Part shown: positions 25,505 to 34,258 of the stretch, piece by piece
Layout of the letters: each line of letters begins with the position of its first letter
Numbering within the stretch: position 1 is the stretch's first letter
Assembly: GCF_002788215.1 (NCBI RefSeq)
Contig: NZ_CP024845.1
Span: forward strand, 2,356,001 to 2,420,000
Source of the DNA: Halohasta litchfieldiae
Lineage (GTDB): Archaea; Halobacteriota; Halobacteria; Halobacteriales; Haloferacaceae
DNA length: 64,000 nucleotides
Direction of reading: 5' to 3'
The notes under the pieces: model-generated
Databases searched by the model: none
What the model saw: only the letters and a program-made list of their open reading frames with translations
What the model was told of the DNA's origin: nothing
Position numbers and translations under genes: made by a program

Positions 25505-26948
25505 GGTCGTGTCGCAAAGTCCTCTAGAGTTCAGTAGTAACTGACTCCCGTGAAGGCGGGGTTGCCTCTGGTGTCCAAACCGAGGTACCCCATGCACGCC
25601 ACAATCGACGTGCGGTTCGAACTGAGTATCGACGACGACAAAACGCTACCGCTCGCCACGCTTGCCGAGGCCGTCACTGACCAGAACCTCGAAGCAGTCC
25701 TTCTCGAATCGCTGGTCGAGAGCCTCGACGCCGCCAGCGTCGAGGCGCTCTGTGGTGAGAAACACGCACATGGCAACGGTGACCAGCGCTTCCAACGCGC
25801 CGGCACCGACACCCGCACAGCTGTCACAACTGCCGGAGAACACGAGTTCTCTCTCCACTACGTCGAAGATACAGCCGCTTCCCCAGACGAATCCAGCTAC
25901 TTCCGGCCCGTCGAAGACGTTCTCGACTTCGACGGGCAGAACCGCTATCAGCAGGACATCGCCGCCAAAAGCGTCGATCTCGCTACCTCGCTCAGCTATC
26001 GAGACGCTGCCAATCACGGCGACAGCTTCGTCTCGATGCCGTCGCCGACCACCATCAACCGCCGTGCCAAGAAATACGGCCACAAGCTCAAACAGTTCCT
26101 TCCAGACTGTGTCGCTGGCACAGACGCTGACGCCGTCATTCCTGACGGGACAAAGTGCCACAGCCAAGACGACGACCGCTCGTCCCACTCCGTCCAAGCA
26201 ACGCTCGGCGAAGACACCGCCGAAGAGTCACGCTCCCTGCTGGATCTGTCGGTCAACGCTGACTGGGACGAAACTGCCGCCGAACTCGATGATATCGGCG
26301 CAGTCACTGACGACGCGACGGTCGTCAGTGACGCTGATAGCGGCATCGTCACAGCCTTTACCGACGAAAACCGTGACCACCAGCTCGATCTCGTCCACGT
26401 CGGCCGAACGCTGGGTAACACCCTCTGGGACGATGGCGTCTTCTCCTTGGACCGTCGGAAGGAGATCGTTTCGGAGGTGATCGACGAGGTGTTCCATCTG
26501 AAGAACTCTGTGGCGAAGCATCGTCCAGCGGAGGAGTTCGCGGCGATCCGCTCGCGGATCGCGCGAACGAGAGAGCGATTAGAGAAGACAGCGTGGCAAC
26601 TGGAGCAGTTCGGGTCAGCAAAGGCTGCAGGGTATCTTCGGCGGTGGCTGCCGTCGATTGTGACGTTCGCCGAGCACGCTGTCGAGGGGTTCGAGGTTCC
26701 GTGGACCTCGAACCCCGTCGAACGACTGATGGGCGAGGTCAGCAAGCGGTGCAAGAACCAGTGGATGCGCTGGACAGCAGAGGGATTGGAAGCGATACTC
26801 CAACTTCGGTTGGTGAAGTACGCCGACCCCGAGTACTACCAAGCGTTCCTCGACGAACTGCTCCAACGTTCGACCAAAACAGCAATCAACTGTGACCTCT
26901 CAATTGAGAGTACCAGCGGCAAAGTCTAGACCGCTTTGCAACACGACC
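25505..26948. mobile_element. ISH6-family insertion sequence
   Basis: A 1444-bp element with imperfect terminal inverted repeats beginning GGTCGTGTCGCAAAG (left) and GGTCGTGTTGCAAAG (right, read inward). It holds one transposase gene and is flanked by a perfect 8-bp duplication. It has split a GT4 glycosyltransferase gene. Identical duplications and an intact transposase point to a recent insertion. Confidence 0.93.
25592..26929 (+). CDS. ISH6-family transposase
   Basis: A 445-residue transposase, starting at M-H-A-T-I-D-V-R-F-E. An ATG 14 codons earlier lies in the terminal region. Candidate acidic residues are in V-I-P-D-G-T-K, V-V-S-D-A-D-S-G and T-S-N-P-V-E-R-L-M, the usual DDE order of this haloarchaeal family. 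It ends 19 bp before the right terminus and looks complete. Confidence 0.93.
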   Translation: MHATIDVRFELSIDDDKTLPLATLAEAVTDQNLEAVLLESLVESLDAASVEALCGEKHAHGNGDQRFQRAGTDTRTAVTTAGEHEFSLHYVEDTAASPDESSYFRPVEDVLDFDGQNRYQQDIAAKSVDLATSLSYRDAANHGDSFVSMPSPTTINRRAKKYGHKLKQFLPDCVAGTDADAVIPDGTKCHSQDDDRSSHSVQATLGEDTAEESRSLLDLSVNADWDETAAELDDIGAVTDDATVVSDADSGIVTAFTDENRDHQLDLVHVGRTLGNTLWDDGVFSLDRRKEIVSEVIDEVFHLKNSVAKHRPAEEFAAIRSRIARTRERLEKTAWQLEQFGSAKAAGYLRRWLPSIVTFAEHAVEGFEVPWTSNPVERLMGEVSKRCKNQWMRWTAEGLEAILQLRLVKYADPEYYQAFLDELLQRSTKTAINCDLSIESTSGKV

Positions 26949-27321
26949 AATCGATCCGTTCTGTGTGATAAATCCAGAGGGTGTGTATCGTGAGGGAAGC
27001 GATCAGCAACGGCAGTTGCAGCATTGCAATCGGACTCTGTTTCAGCGAAGGAATGATACCGCCGTGCCCCTGCAACGCCACCTTTTGATATTTGAACGGG
27101 AAAAAGTACGGATATCGGTATACGGTCACACCTGACATCGTCTCCTTTCGCTCGGCACCCGGATAATGTGGCGCAAGCACGAATACGTCGACTGACTGAG
27201 TCTCTAGCTCTTTCGAAAGATCATGGATGAATTTTGGCATAGTATCGTCTTCCCACCGGGGAAATGTCGTTGCCATGAGGAGCACACGGAGCGTGTCGGA
27301 AGGGGTCTGAGTGGTTGTCAT
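26949..27321 (-). pseudogene. GT4 glycosyltransferase, 5' part (split by ISH6)
   Basis: The first 124 codons of the split glycosyltransferase: M-T-T-T-Q then R-V-L-L-M-A-T-T-F-P-R-W-E and later L-A-P-H-Y-P-G, the usual start of GT4 enzymes. The frame runs into the ISH6 end and stops there. An ATG 8 codons upstream (27345) is an alternative start. The rest of the gene is at 24565-25496. Confidence 0.88.
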
Positions 27322-27621
27322 AGTGTGGTGTGTCTGCCCAGCCATAGTTGATCGGACAACAACCGGCCATCAGATTCGGCGTGGGGAGTTATCGGTTCAC
27401 CCGACCGGACCTATAATCAATATCGTTGACAATACGACTAGTGGCCGACATAGAGGGAACATCGCCTCCCAAATATAAAATACCAGACATTTACACAAAA
27501 TAGTGTATGATTGGCCTGAGATTGATCAGTATATGATCGCAGATATATTACTTGGATATAATTATTATTTGGTGTAATAGTAGGTGGATTTACTATTTTA
27601 CGAAGCTACACAGGTGGTCTA
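27322..27621. other. AT-rich intergenic region
   Basis: A 300-bp gap between the GT4 start and the end of the FemAB-like gene, both read on the minus strand. The part at 27465-27600 is strongly AT-rich and has several TATA-like runs, so an internal promoter for the downstream glycosyltransferases is likely here. I see no gene. Confidence 0.45.
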
Positions 27622-28647
27622 TCAAACCCACTTGGAGAGTGTTGGATTAAAAGACACGGTCCGATACAGTGCTTTCGCCACTGTCATCGGCACGCTTGAA
27701 GATTCGATCCGGTAGTATGGTTCGAGCGAACCGCCGAATTTGCTCTTATATCTGGTCAGTCGTTCATTATTTGCGGTATAGAGGTCATATTGACCAACGG
27801 ACTCCAGTGCAGGATCCTCAAGGATATCAGTTAAGATCCGCCAGTGAATCAGACTGTTGACGCTGATACCGTCGTAACTACTCCGTGTTCCTCCCTTCCA
27901 GAAGTATGCAGTATCGTCTGCGTACAACACCGTAATCCCACCAAGAAAGTCGCCGTCGGGGTCTTCAGCAGTATACACCCGAGCGCGGTCATCGAGCGAA
28001 TAGAGAAGATCACGCATGTACTCCCACGAGATTCGAAGATTGAGGCCCTGATCTTCGAACCGCTTGCGAGTCGTCTCGTAGACCTGTTTGGCTTCGTCTA
28101 CTCCTCTGCGGTCGACCGACAGCTCTGTTTCACCACCGTGTCGAATCTCTCGGCGTAAACTCTTACTGAACGATGCGAGGAGATCATCCCGCGTTCGGCC
28201 AGTGAGATCGAGTTGATATGTAAATAGTGGCTCGAAGTCAAGCCCTTCCCACCGAGACGGTCGTGGATCTGTGTAGGCTGTGCTACAGGATATAAAGTAC
28301 AGTGTGGGGACCGATCCCTCAAGCTCCTCTAGCACCCCACTCATAAACTCTCGGTTAACCTGTTCCTGCTTGGACTGTTTGGGACTAGTTGGGAATAGTA
28401 TGGGGCCAAGTCGTCGAATTCCAAACCCCAGCGGTGGGGAAAACACGAATTTGGCAACTGATTTGTCCCGCACAAACACGGGGATCAACCCCACCGGTTG
28501 ACTGCCCTTGAACCCACCGAGAAGACGCAGCTCTCCCACTGCGTGTCTATCGAGTACTCGAAGTGCAGCAGCGGTATGAAAAACAGTGATGCCGGTTGTC
28601 GGCAGCACGGTATCCCACTCTGAAAACCCGATTTCTTGTATCTTCAT
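27622..28647 (-). CDS. FemAB/GNAT-like aminoacyl- or acyltransferase
   Basis: A 341-residue protein of the FemAB-like double-GNAT group. Seen features are the N-terminal F-H-T-A-A-A-L-R-V-L, F-S-P-P-L-G-F-G, the S-F-S-K-S-L-R-R-E-I-R block typical of the second domain, and Y-F-W-K-G-G-T near residue 245. FemAB proteins use charged tRNA; related proteins use acyl-CoA. In a surface-glycan operon it may acylate an amino sugar. The start overlaps the tiny gene at 28644-28787 by ATGA. Confidence 0.82.
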   Translation of the reverse strand: MKIQEIGFSEWDTVLPTTGITVFHTAAALRVLDRHAVGELRLLGGFKGSQPVGLIPVFVRDKSVAKFVFSPPLGFGIRRLGPILFPTSPKQSKQEQVNREFMSGVLEELEGSVPTLYFISCSTAYTDPRPSRWEGLDFEPLFTYQLDLTGRTRDDLLASFSKSLRREIRHGGETELSVDRRGVDEAKQVYETTRKRFEDQGLNLRISWEYMRDLLYSLDDRARVYTAEDPDGDFLGGITVLYADDTAYFWKGGTRSSYDGISVNSLIHWRILTDILEDPALESVGQYDLYTANNERLTRYKSKFGGSLEPYYRIESSSVPMTVAKALYRTVSFNPTLSKWV

Positions 28648-28787
28648 CTGATAATCTTCCTTGATTTATTTAGTATCTTTACGAATACAGTACATCTCAT
28701 CAACAGTTTACCAAAGGCACTCGGTCGACGTGCTACGAACCGTTCAGTGAAACTCGCCGCTCGATCAGTGCTGCGTGAACGATTCAT
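28644..28787 (-). CDS. 47-residue basic protein, coupled by ATGA at both ends
   Basis: A 47-codon ORF beginning M-N-R-S-R-S-T-D-R and rich in arginine and lysine, with one short hydrophobic stretch (about 28-39: L-L-M-R-C-T-V-F-V-K-I-L). Its ATG overlaps the stop of the ATP-grasp gene (ATGA) and its stop overlaps the ATG of the FemAB-like gene (ATGA). It fills the whole 136-bp gap between them. Such a double fit is hard to obtain by chance, so I call it a real small gene. No family is recognised. Confidence 0.6.
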   Translation of the reverse strand: MNRSRSTDRAASFTERFVARRPSAFGKLLMRCTVFVKILNKSRKIIR

Positions 28788-29971
28788 CTGTGATCGATCG
28801 ACCATCCTCTGTCGAATATCTTCTTTCGTCTATTTGAGTCCTGGAGGTACCCGATGGCCTGTGCGACGACACCCAATACCGGCCTGAGATCGTCACGAGA
28901 CAGTGTCGCACAGCACGTGTTCGAATCAATCATCCCCAGTTGTTGTGCGGCTCGGAGTTTGTTCTCCTGTTCCCACACCCACAGGAGTTCATTCGGGAGA
29001 ATCCAGCGGTAGTTAGTCTCCACAAGATACTGATTGTCATGCTCCGGCGTCCCGTCTTCGACGGCCAGTTGGTAGAACTGACGTGGAATGTCGACCCCCG
29101 AGTTGATCGTCAATCCGAGCGACGACCAGAAACGAGGATTGACTTCGAGTAGTTTGTACTCCTCGCTATCGGGGTCATAGAGGACATCCATATGTGCTGG
29201 ACCCTTCCAGTCATGCGTTCGCAGGAGGTCGAGCATCGATTCGATCCAGGGTTCTCGCTCGACCGTGTGGGCGGCGATTGCGGGTCCTCCTGAGGAGGGA
29301 TACTGTCGGGTTTCTTTGTAGACGTGCGTTGCAACGGGTTCGGCTGTTTCGTCGAAGAGCGTCCCGATACTGTAGTGGCCACCTGAATGGTCGACAAACT
29401 CTTGGATGATTGGATTCTGATAAGCCCTATTGACGGCTTCGTACTTTCGGGCCAGATTAGTCGGATCGTCGACGCGTACGATACCGCGAGCCCCCGAGGC
29501 CGCACGTGGTTTTATCAAGACTGGAAATGTCGAGTTAGCACGAACGGATTCGAGATCCTCATCAGGATAGTACGTCGTAGGGATCGGAATCCCGAGTTGC
29601 TCGGCGGTCTTCATGCAACGTCCTTTATCCATTAGTTGCTTGATGGCCGACGGATCTGCGATGAAGACTTCGGTCACCCCAGAGACACGCTCGCGGTGGG
29701 TAGAAACGGCGAGTGTCGTCTCGTCTCGGACTGGGACAATCAGGTCGTACTGCCTACGCTCACAACAGGCGACTAACCAATCAATGAATGCAGTCGGATC
29801 GGCACCAACCGGCTCGTGAACTTTTACGTCGGAGACATATTTCGAAAAGGCCGAAAGGTTTCGCTTGAAATCATCACAGACGTGTACATCACACCCCAGC
29901 TGGCCGAGTGATCGAACGATTGCTAACGAGGAGAGTGATCGACCGTCAGTTACCAACACAGTAGCGGTCAT
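28784..29971 (-). CDS. ATP-grasp ligase
   Basis: A 395-residue ATP-grasp enzyme starting at ATG 29971. It shows a Rossmann-like start (V-L-V-T-D-G-R-S), F-P-V-L-I-K-P-R-A-A-S-G-A-R-G for ATP binding, and the metal-binding L-L-E-V-N-P-R-F-W near residue 270. Members join a carboxylate to an amine or thiol through an acyl-phosphate. Its neighbours suggest that the product modifies an amino sugar. Start and end overlap the adjacent small genes by ATGA. Confidence 0.88.
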   Translation of the reverse strand: MTATVLVTDGRSLSSLAIVRSLGQLGCDVHVCDDFKRNLSAFSKYVSDVKVHEPVGADPTAFIDWLVACCERRQYDLIVPVRDETTLAVSTHRERVSGVTEVFIADPSAIKQLMDKGRCMKTAEQLGIPIPTTYYPDEDLESVRANSTFPVLIKPRAASGARGIVRVDDPTNLARKYEAVNRAYQNPIIQEFVDHSGGHYSIGTLFDETAEPVATHVYKETRQYPSSGGPAIAAHTVEREPWIESMLDLLRTHDWKGPAHMDVLYDPDSEEYKLLEVNPRFWSSLGLTINSGVDIPRQFYQLAVEDGTPEHDNQYLVETNYRWILPNELLWVWEQENKLRAAQQLGMIDSNTCCATLSRDDLRPVLGVVAQAIGYLQDSNRRKKIFDRGWSIDHR

Positions 29972-30273
29972 CTTTTTGTTATAATCTGGACTATCAGTTT
30001 TGCACAACCACGTGAGCCTGAAACCGAAGTGTGCATTACCTGTGTTTTATTGGTCATTTTGAGTTTTCCGTTGTTCGTGAATGTCTCGATAACTGTCCTC
30101 AGAGTGATAGGCTGGATCGGTCCGTTTTCCACCTCATCCCGAAGTTTCAGTCGGTCCCGAGGAGTGTCGACGGCTGGTCTGCTTCGATACCAATCTACCA
30201 CCACGTAGCGCGCACAATCCCAACGGTCTCGAAGCAGCACAGACGGCGGTTCCGGATTTGTGTTACATGACAT
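29968..30273 (-). CDS. About 101-residue uncharacterised protein, coupled
   Basis: An ORF starting M-S-C-N-T-N-P-E-P with the first part containing L-L-R-D-R-W-D-C-A-R-Y-V-V-V-D-W-Y and a basic end. Its start overlaps the last codons of the GNAT gene (stop at 30263) and its stop overlaps the ATP-grasp ATG as ATGA. It fills a 290-bp gap in an otherwise gap-free operon. No homology is recognised and codon use is ordinary. The gapless position is the main argument; a purely structural intergenic region is the alternative. Confidence 0.45.
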   Translation of the reverse strand: MSCNTNPEPPSVLLRDRWDCARYVVVDWYRSRPAVDTPRDRLKLRDEVENGPIQPITLRTVIETFTNNGKLKMTNKTQVMHTSVSGSRGCAKLIVQIITKR

Positions 30274-31474
30274 CATAGAGGGAAATTTGACAGGAATCTA
30301 CGAGCCGGGGGCTCGAGTGGTCAAGATCAGTCCACATGATCACTTGCTGGTCGACCGATGCCCAGAGTTCACCAATCGGTTGCTTCGAGAACACGATTAT
30401 TAGGTCGAATCCACGGTCAATCGCTACCCGCTCGATCTCGTCGATCAAGACATCAAACGCGTCTTCGTCTTCGACACGGAGTTCCAGAACCCGACCCTCC
30501 AGAACGTTAGCCCTCGACCGTGGGCCGACGACGGTGTAGCCGATCAGTTCATCGTCCTGTTTGATAAGAATGATATCTGAGTCAGGATACTGGATGATGT
30601 GTCTGATATCCGCTGGTGTCCGTCGAAACGAGGTGGTATCTGAATCGTATAAGCCGACGATCGACTCGAACTCTGTGGATGAGATTGATTGTTTACACGA
30701 CACCTGATAGGGGTGATCGTCTCCGCGCCCCTGAGAGCCGGTATGTTTGGATCGCTGTTGGGTGGTCAGCCAACCATTGAGAAGGGTGCCCAGAGGTTCG
30801 ATGGTGGTATCACTGCATGCGAGGTCGATGAGTCTCACAAGAGTTTGATCCGACACAGATGGGCCTACAGTATGTGAGGATGAGTTGTCTGTGTCCTCCG
30901 CAGGTGTGAAATCACCCAAGGGGACTTGACCGTTCGAGGTCGTGATATGAACCCTATCACCGACACGGTCTGCGACAGTGGTAAGCACAGGGTAATTTGA
31001 CATCACGAGGGCTGCATATCGTTGAAGCACCACGTCGGGGGAGAGAATCCTGATTTTGAGCGGCAGCTCTCGATAGTCCCAGCCGCGACCCAGATTCGCT
31101 TCGTAGGTAGTGTTGGTCTTCCGATTGAACGTCGTGAGGCGATCGACATCTTGAGAGTCACAAAACTCCACCGTTCTGGCGTGGAGTCTAGAGTAGAGCC
31201 CTTGACCGCGATACTCTGGCTTGACAGCTGTATCACCAAGCACGAATATCGAGTTCTTTTGCGAAGAGCCGACGATTTCCTTGTAGAAGGCCCGACGAAA
31301 CGCGGCAAGTTTGTCGTCGACGTTGATGTGGAAACAGTGTTGTTCGGGATCATACTCTGGGTACAAATCGTACTTCCAGCGGAAATATTCAGACGTCCCC
31401 CATCCGTTATAGGATTCATTAAGCAGCGATAGCGTCTCGGACTGTGTGGGAAGCCCCTGTTGTGCAGCCGTCAT
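30263..31474 (-). CDS. GNAT-family N-acetyltransferase
   Basis: A 403-residue acyltransferase. Motif A is clear at about 77-100: V-L-G-D-T-A-V-K-P-E-Y-R-G-Q-G-L-Y-S-R-L-H, with the R-G-Q-G acyl-CoA loop. A second GNAT-like half follows (I-I-Q-Y-P-D-S-D-I-I-L-I near residue 295), as in two-domain GNATs. It overlaps the deacetylase end by 4 bp (ATGA). The pair would remove an N-acetyl group and install another acyl group; this is inference from context. Confidence 0.87.
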   Translation of the reverse strand: MTAAQQGLPTQSETLSLLNESYNGWGTSEYFRWKYDLYPEYDPEQHCFHINVDDKLAAFRRAFYKEIVGSSQKNSIFVLGDTAVKPEYRGQGLYSRLHARTVEFCDSQDVDRLTTFNRKTNTTYEANLGRGWDYRELPLKIRILSPDVVLQRYAALVMSNYPVLTTVADRVGDRVHITTSNGQVPLGDFTPAEDTDNSSSHTVGPSVSDQTLVRLIDLACSDTTIEPLGTLLNGWLTTQQRSKHTGSQGRGDDHPYQVSCKQSISSTEFESIVGLYDSDTTSFRRTPADIRHIIQYPDSDIILIKQDDELIGYTVVGPRSRANVLEGRVLELRVEDEDAFDVLIDEIERVAIDRGFDLIIVFSKQPIGELWASVDQQVIMWTDLDHSSPRLVDSCQISLYDVM

Positions 31475-32322
31475 AGTAAGCCACCGTTGATATGGTCGTC
31501 GTACACATCTGCGATCGTTGCAAATCGGTATCCTTGCCGATCGAGACAGCTTATCAATTCCGCGAACAGCGTCGTTGAGGCGTCGAGGTTACGCTCCTGG
31601 ATCGCCTTCATTGGCTGACTCCGATACTCGTTGACGCCTGAATCGAAAAAATCGTGCAGGTGGGAGACAAAGACGAGCGGATCGGGGAGGTCGACCATGC
31701 TGAGTAGTCGAAGATACGGCCAGCCACCGAGTTTGAGATAACTCTGGGCTGCAGGGATTCGAAGTCGCGGAATCACGCCGATTGGAAACTCTACTAAGTC
31801 AGACGTTTCCGGAGGCTGATACGGTTCGATCGGCGCGCCGAGGTTATTGTAGGTTCCCGGTCGGACGGATGGAAACACACTCGAATCAATGTCGAACCCG
31901 GCATCGTCGAGGATTGTTAGCTGTGAGGGTGTGAGCTTGCCAAGTGGCGCACGGTATGCCCGCGGACGAGAGCCGAAAAACGCCTCGTAGGCATCAATAC
32001 CCTGTTTAAGATCCGTTCGAAACCCCTGTTTCATCTCCGGATCGTGTGCATACGAATGGAGGTGGAACTCGGTATCGAGTTCCCTCCGGAGCCGTTCGAC
32101 GGCTTCGGGCCGATCTTCGAGCAGGCGTCCACTGACAAATACTGTGACGGGAACATCAACCTGCCTGATCATCTCAATGTAGCTCTGGAGATACTCCACT
32201 GAGCGGTAGGAGTGACCCGGTTGGTCGACGAACCAGTCACTCTCCAGATCGAGGGTGATACAGGCCGTTTTTTGATCGTCCTGGTTTGCTTTGCTGAGGA
32301 CTGTCGCGTTGGATTTACTCAT
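31471..32322 (-). CDS. Polysaccharide deacetylase (NodB homology)
   Basis: A 283-residue carbohydrate esterase 4-type protein. It shows the base aspartate in T-L-D-L-E-S-D-W, the metal motif H-S-Y-A-H-D (about 94-99), and motif 3 Y-R-A-P-L-G-K-L. It hydrolyses N-acetyl groups of amino sugars. No signal peptide is seen, so it may act on a cytosolic precursor. Its start overlaps the GT2 stop by 8 bp and its end overlaps the GNAT gene. Confidence 0.9.
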   Translation of the reverse strand: MSKSNATVLSKANQDDQKTACITLDLESDWFVDQPGHSYRSVEYLQSYIEMIRQVDVPVTVFVSGRLLEDRPEAVERLRRELDTEFHLHSYAHDPEMKQGFRTDLKQGIDAYEAFFGSRPRAYRAPLGKLTPSQLTILDDAGFDIDSSVFPSVRPGTYNNLGAPIEPYQPPETSDLVEFPIGVIPRLRIPAAQSYLKLGGWPYLRLLSMVDLPDPLVFVSHLHDFFDSGVNEYRSQPMKAIQERNLDASTTLFAELISCLDRQGYRFATIADVYDDHINGGLL

Positions 32323-33373
32323 GGATCTGGATTTCGTGGTCTTCGTTTACTTGCATATCAAACAGCATCGCAAACATCAGGAATAGACTCCCGATGAGGA
32401 ACATCATCATACTGAGAGAGGCCCGAACGAATAACGATTCACCGACCCAAAAGTACAGATAGAACGACCAAAGGCCACCAGCCATTCCCAGCATCGTCGT
32501 TCCCGCACCAAACAGATAGAACAACGCGAGAGGGTGGAAGTCCAAGACGAAGTACTTGACTTTCAGTCGCCACAAATAGTTCTGCAACAACATCCCGGAG
32601 ACGCGTCGAATGTACGCAGGGTAGCTGATACTGGATGCTTCTTCGCCATAGATGGCAGGGATCGCGACATCAGCAACCCGTAGTCCCTTTGCGTTCAATT
32701 TGACGAGAAGGTCGTTACAGTAGCCATAGTATTCGTACATATTCTCAACACCGACGTTTGCCAAGGCGTGGTGTCTAATCGCTGTATACCCGTTTTGTGG
32801 GTCCATCGTCTTCCAGTAGCCACTGGCAACCTTCGTCAGAAACGTCAGAATCGCGTTCCCGAAGAACCGAAACCTCGACATCTCTTGTCGGTAATCCTTG
32901 TACAGCAGTCGATTGCCTTTCGAGTAGTCCGCCTGACCATCGACGAGTGGATCGATGAGTTTCACCATCTGATCGGGATCCATCTGGCCATCGCCGTCTA
33001 TTGTCACGGTGATATCCAACTCGTCTTGAAGCGCGGCGAGGTAGCCGGTCTTGATTGCTCCACCGGCACCCCTATTTTCCCGATGTTTGATTGGGACTAC
33101 CCGTCCGGTGTGGGAGTGAACGGTCGCTCGTTCGGTCAACAGTCCACCGGAGCCATCGGTCATCACCGACTGAAGCGGGGTCCGAGCCGTCTCTGACGCA
33201 GATCGACATTGGGTTGCGGCCGCCTGAATCTCCTTCCAGGTTCCGTCAGTCGAATAATCGTCGATTACGTAGATCCAGTCGACATAGATTGGCATCGATC
33301 GGATCACGTCGCCGATAAATCCTTCCTCGTTGTAGGCCGGAACAACGACGCCGATAGAGTGGTCTCTGTACAT
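32315..33373 (-). CDS. GT2-family glycosyltransferase with membrane anchor
   Basis: A 352-residue GT-A enzyme (ATG 33373). The catalytic domain has V-V-V-P-A-Y-N-E-E-G-F near the start, I-D-D-Y-S-T-D-G-T and the metal motif T-I-D-G-D-G-Q-M-D-P. The last 90 residues form two to three membrane helices, as in dolichol-phosphate-sugar synthases. It could charge a dolichol-type carrier or extend a lipid-linked glycan. It starts 1 bp after the stop of the dehydrogenase fragment. Confidence 0.91.
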   Translation of the reverse strand: MYRDHSIGVVVPAYNEEGFIGDVIRSMPIYVDWIYVIDDYSTDGTWKEIQAAATQCRSASETARTPLQSVMTDGSGGLLTERATVHSHTGRVVPIKHRENRGAGGAIKTGYLAALQDELDITVTIDGDGQMDPDQMVKLIDPLVDGQADYSKGNRLLYKDYRQEMSRFRFFGNAILTFLTKVASGYWKTMDPQNGYTAIRHHALANVGVENMYEYYGYCNDLLVKLNAKGLRVADVAIPAIYGEEASSISYPAYIRRVSGMLLQNYLWRLKVKYFVLDFHPLALFYLFGAGTTMLGMAGGLWSFYLYFWVGESLFVRASLSMMMFLIGSLFLMFAMLFDMQVNEDHEIQIHE

Positions 33374-33374
33374 G

Positions 33375-34071
33375 TTAGATTCTCCTGAGCTTGAGATCCG
33401 TGTCGGCGAAGCGTGCTGGATCGAGTTCGCCCATGACATCGACGAGAACCGGATTGGAGGCCATCTCGGAGGCCGCAGCCATATAATCGAGTTGTTCGAA
33501 CTCGTCGTGAGGAGTCGCCAAGAGCACACAGTCGGCATCTTGGAAACTCAACTCTGTTTGAACCGTAATCCCGAACTCGTCTCGAACAGCCTCGGCGTCG
33601 ACATGCGGTTCGTAACCGACGATATCGACGTCATACTCTCGTAGCACCTCAATCGTTCCTTCGACTGCTGAGGTTCGAATATCGCCGACGTTGGGTTTGT
33701 ACGCCAACCCCAGAATCATGACGGTGGATTTACCCATTACCTTGCCACAGTCGTTGAGAGCTTTGAGCGTCTCCTTGGCCACGTGTGTAGGCATGTGCTC
33801 GTTGATTTCACGAGCTTGTTGGATGAGCTTGGGATCGAAGCCGTTGCGCTTGGATTCGTAGATGATATAGAATGGGTCGACCGGAATACAGTGACCACCG
33901 ACCAATCCAGGGGAGTACTCGTGGAAGTTCCACTTCGTCCCGGCGGCTTCGAGAACCGCGTGAGTGTCAATGTCCAAATTGTTACAGGTAATCGCGAGCT
34001 CGTTGACGAGCGCAATATTCAGGTCTCGCTGGATATTCTCGATGCATTTGGCCGCTTCTGCGACTTCGAGA
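33375..34071 (-). pseudogene. Nucleotide-sugar dehydrogenase, 5'-truncated by ISH3
   Basis: About 230 codons of a UDP-sugar (WecC/Ugd-type) dehydrogenase remain. They begin at S-L-E-V-A-E-A-A-K, the central helix, and run through the catalytic-cysteine motif V-G-G-H-C-I-P-V-D-P and the C-terminal I-L-G-L-A-Y-K-P-N-V-G-D-I-R. The whole N-terminal NAD-binding domain (about 190 residues) is missing: the frame breaks exactly at the ISH3 terminus and nothing matching lies beyond the other terminus. It would have made a uronic acid precursor for this locus. Confidence 0.88.
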
Positions 34072-34183
34072 CTCAGTACCTCACAAAGCATCCTCGGCTA
34101 GCTGTTTCTGCGGCCTGAGTTCTGTGTCGAAGCGGTTGTACTGACGGTCTCGACGAGAGAATTACGGACGGATCGACGGAGAG

Positions 34184-34221
34184 CTGTCGCTGTCGGCGGC
34201 GGTCAGCCGCCGACGCGACAG
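34184..34221. terminator. Strong hairpin downstream of ISH3 transposase
   Basis: Arms of 16-17 bp (CTGTCGC-TGTCGGCGGC against GCCGCCGAC-GCGACAG, one unpaired base) around a 5-nt loop. It lies 38 bp past the transposase stop and inside the element. It could end transcription or block read-through from outside. Confidence 0.4.
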
Positions 34222-34258
34222 CGTCGCCACTCACTCCGCTGGCTTGCTCGGTCGGTGG

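Noticed and set aside
34184-34221. Hairpin read as an ISH3 terminal repeat
   Set aside because: The true termini pair at 34072 and 35474; this hairpin is internal and has no counterpart at the other end.
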